A stretch of DNA of 6,942 nt from Clostridium sp. CAG:632 (GTDB lineage Bacteria > Bacillota > Clostridia > Lachnospirales > Lachnospiraceae). Below are positions 5,775 through 6,942 of this stretch, piece by piece (the first letter of the stretch is position 1; every line of letters starts with the position of its first letter). Location of the stretch: contig HF991343.1 in the NCBI GenBank assembly GCA_000431515.1, positions 55,917 to 62,858 of the forward strand. Direction: 5' to 3'. Made by a program: the position numbers and the translations under genes. The notes beneath the pieces are model-generated. The model was not told where the DNA came from and did no database searches. It saw nothing but the letters and a program-made list of their open reading frames with translations.

Positions 5775-6942
5775 TTATTTTCTTGTTTCAAATCCATAAG
5801 CATTACTAATCTCATTTTGAACATTCTTCCAAAATGGAAGTAACTCCTGAAGTGCTTCTTTTATATCTGTCAGATACTTTTTCATCTTTCCATATAATCT
5901 TATACTTTCCAATTCAAGGTCAGACTCAGTTTTATGTAAATCATCTGCAAGTGTTACCTCTGTATAAATCATTCGACGCACTATCAGAATAGCTCCCTCT
6001 TTTGCATTAACCATTTCGATCACTCGATCCAAATCTTTATCGATCCGTTCAAGATCTTTTTTCAAATAATTCTTTCGTTTTAATAAAACAATCGCTCTTT
6101 CTGTATCTGCAATCCCCTGTTCTGCAGCTTTCTTCATTTTTTTAAACTCGCAATACATTTTTTCAATTTCTCTATAAAGTGCTTCCTTTTCTTCAATAGT
6201 CTCCCATACACAAGGTTCTTCCTCAATCATCTTTGTAACCGGATAAGACTTATTGCAATACTGATCCACTACCTCCTGCAATGTCATTTGAATTGCACCA
6301 TGCAACTTCGCTCCGCCCTCTGTCGCATTAATAATCTTTCGATCAGTCAGCTCCGGAATACGGAGATTATACCAATCAATATAATGTTTGAAATCTACTC
6401 TGCTTAGAATCTTTCCACCATAATAACCTTCTACCATCAATAACTTCGAATCAAGATCTTCATTGTTAACTATTCCCATTCCCGCATGTGCCTTGTCATC
6501 TGAAAATGCAAGATCCTGCCCGATCAGAATTACTGTTTGAAAGCCCAGTTCAATACCTATCTGAAAGCTGACTGTTGCTACAGATCCACCTCCGTCAAAG
6601 TAATTTACATCCCAGCCCTTTTCCTTAAAAAGTCTTTGATAAAAATCATTCATAGCCGCAATATAAATTGGTTTTACAGTACCTATTCTTTCTAATGCAT
6701 GATAATCCGAATCTGTAGATACCAAAATCGGAATATCTTGAAGCCGCGGATCTGTAAAATATTTTTCACCCTTTTGAGCATCAATTGTACATGCAAGATC
6801 CGGAATGATATCTTTATTCAATAAAAATGGCAATGCTGTATCAACACAGATAATTAATGCCTTTCCTTTTGCCTGTCTTAACACATCTGCATTTTTTTCT
6901 AACGATGGGCCTGCTGCAACAATGATACAAGGCATATCAGCA
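5775..6942 (-). CDS. Maf/DUF115 flagellin glycosyltransferase-like protein with helical C-terminal tail (5' end missing)
   Basis: This is the C-terminal part of a motility-associated factor (Maf), the DUF115/MptE-like family that transfers nonulosonic acids to flagellin in the cytoplasm. The frame stays open to the window edge: Ala-Asp codons precede the first ATG at 6935. That ATG opens directly into the core motif IIVAAGPSLEKN, which in full-length relatives sits several hundred residues in, so the true start lies outside. Numbering from that Met, the motifs are AAGPSLEKN (7-15), a DAQ motif (52-54), DGGGSVAT (114-121), GQDLAF (139-144), HAGMG (150-154) and NATEGGA (203-209). After the core comes a charged, Glu/Lys-rich helical region of about 150 residues (roughly 240-385), probably coiled coil, which the next gene lacks. 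It ends 36 nt before that gene. Relatives are often annotated as 6-hydroxymethylpterin pyrophosphokinase through the MptE fold; the flagellar reading fits the neighbours better. Flagellin as acceptor is inferred from family and context. Confidence 0.85.
   Translation of the reverse strand, partial: ADMPCIIVAAGPSLEKNADVLRQAKGKALIICVDTALPFLLNKDIIPDLACTIDAQKGEKYFTDPRLQDIPILVSTDSDYHALERIGTVKPIYIAAMNDFYQRLFKEKGWDVNYFDGGGSVATVSFQIGIELGFQTVILIGQDLAFSDDKAHAGMGIVNNEDLDSKLLMVEGYYGGKILSRVDFKHYIDWYNLRIPELTDRKIINATEGGAKLHGAIQMTLQEVVDQYCNKSYPVTKMIEEEPCVWETIEEKEALYREIEKMYCEFKKMKKAAEQGIADTERAIVLLKRKNYLKKDLERIDKDLDRVIEMVNAKEGAILIVRRMIYTEVTLADDLHKTESDLELESIRLYGKMKKYLTDIKEALQELLPFWKNVQNEISNAYGFETRK

Noticed and set aside
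5775..6942. 6-hydroxymethylpterin pyrophosphokinase (folate/methanopterin) function for the Maf proteins
   Set aside because: That label comes from the shared MptE-like fold. No folate genes are present, while tandem copies beside nonulosonate genes fit the flagellin-modification family.

Overview
The window suggests a motile, low-GC Gram-positive anaerobe of the class Clostridia, most likely a Lachnospiraceae-type species (Roseburia, Agathobacter or Butyrivibrio-like). This rests on AT-rich codon use, strong GGAGG/AGGGG-type ribosome binding sites, and the pairing of Maf-type flagellin glycosyltransferases with nonulosonate (sialic-acid-like sugar) genes. It is inference from gene content and style, not a taxonomic assignment.

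Every convincing gene lies on the minus strand, so the locus reads from high to low coordinates. The order is: (1) the 3' part of a Maf/DUF115 protein with a long helical C-terminal tail (5775-6942, cut by the window edge); (2) a complete second Maf/DUF115 protein starting at a GTG codon (4044-5738); (3) a 76-nt spacer; (4) a hydrolysing UDP-sugar 2-epimerase of the NeuC/LegG family (2825-3967); (5) a CMP-nonulosonate synthetase of the NeuA/LegF/PseF family (2100-2813); (6) a 681-residue soluble protein with an N-terminal TPR-like region and an alkaline-phosphatase-superfamily (sulfatase/LTA-synthase-like) domain (65-2110). A ribosome binding site near 30-34 hints at a seventh gene running off the low-coordinate end. 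Spacing is tight: gaps of 36, 76 and 11 nt, then an 11-nt overlap. No rho-independent terminator is visible. This is most simply one operon continuing beyond both edges.

Working model: the epimerase and the cytidylyltransferase supply part of the route to a CMP-activated nonulosonate such as a legionaminic- or sialic-acid-like sugar. The Maf proteins are expected to transfer that sugar to flagellin Ser/Thr residues in the cytoplasm before export. The nonulosonate synthase (NeuB/LegI/PseI) needed between epimerase and cytidylyltransferase is not in the window. The last gene is the least ordinary: it has a phosphotransferase/sulfatase-type active site but no signal peptide or membrane segment. 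It could be a cytosolic enzyme that further decorates the flagellin glycan or flagellin itself, which is a hypothesis.

No RNA genes, CRISPR arrays, insertion sequences or long repeats were seen. There is no gene-free stretch longer than 76 nt between genes.
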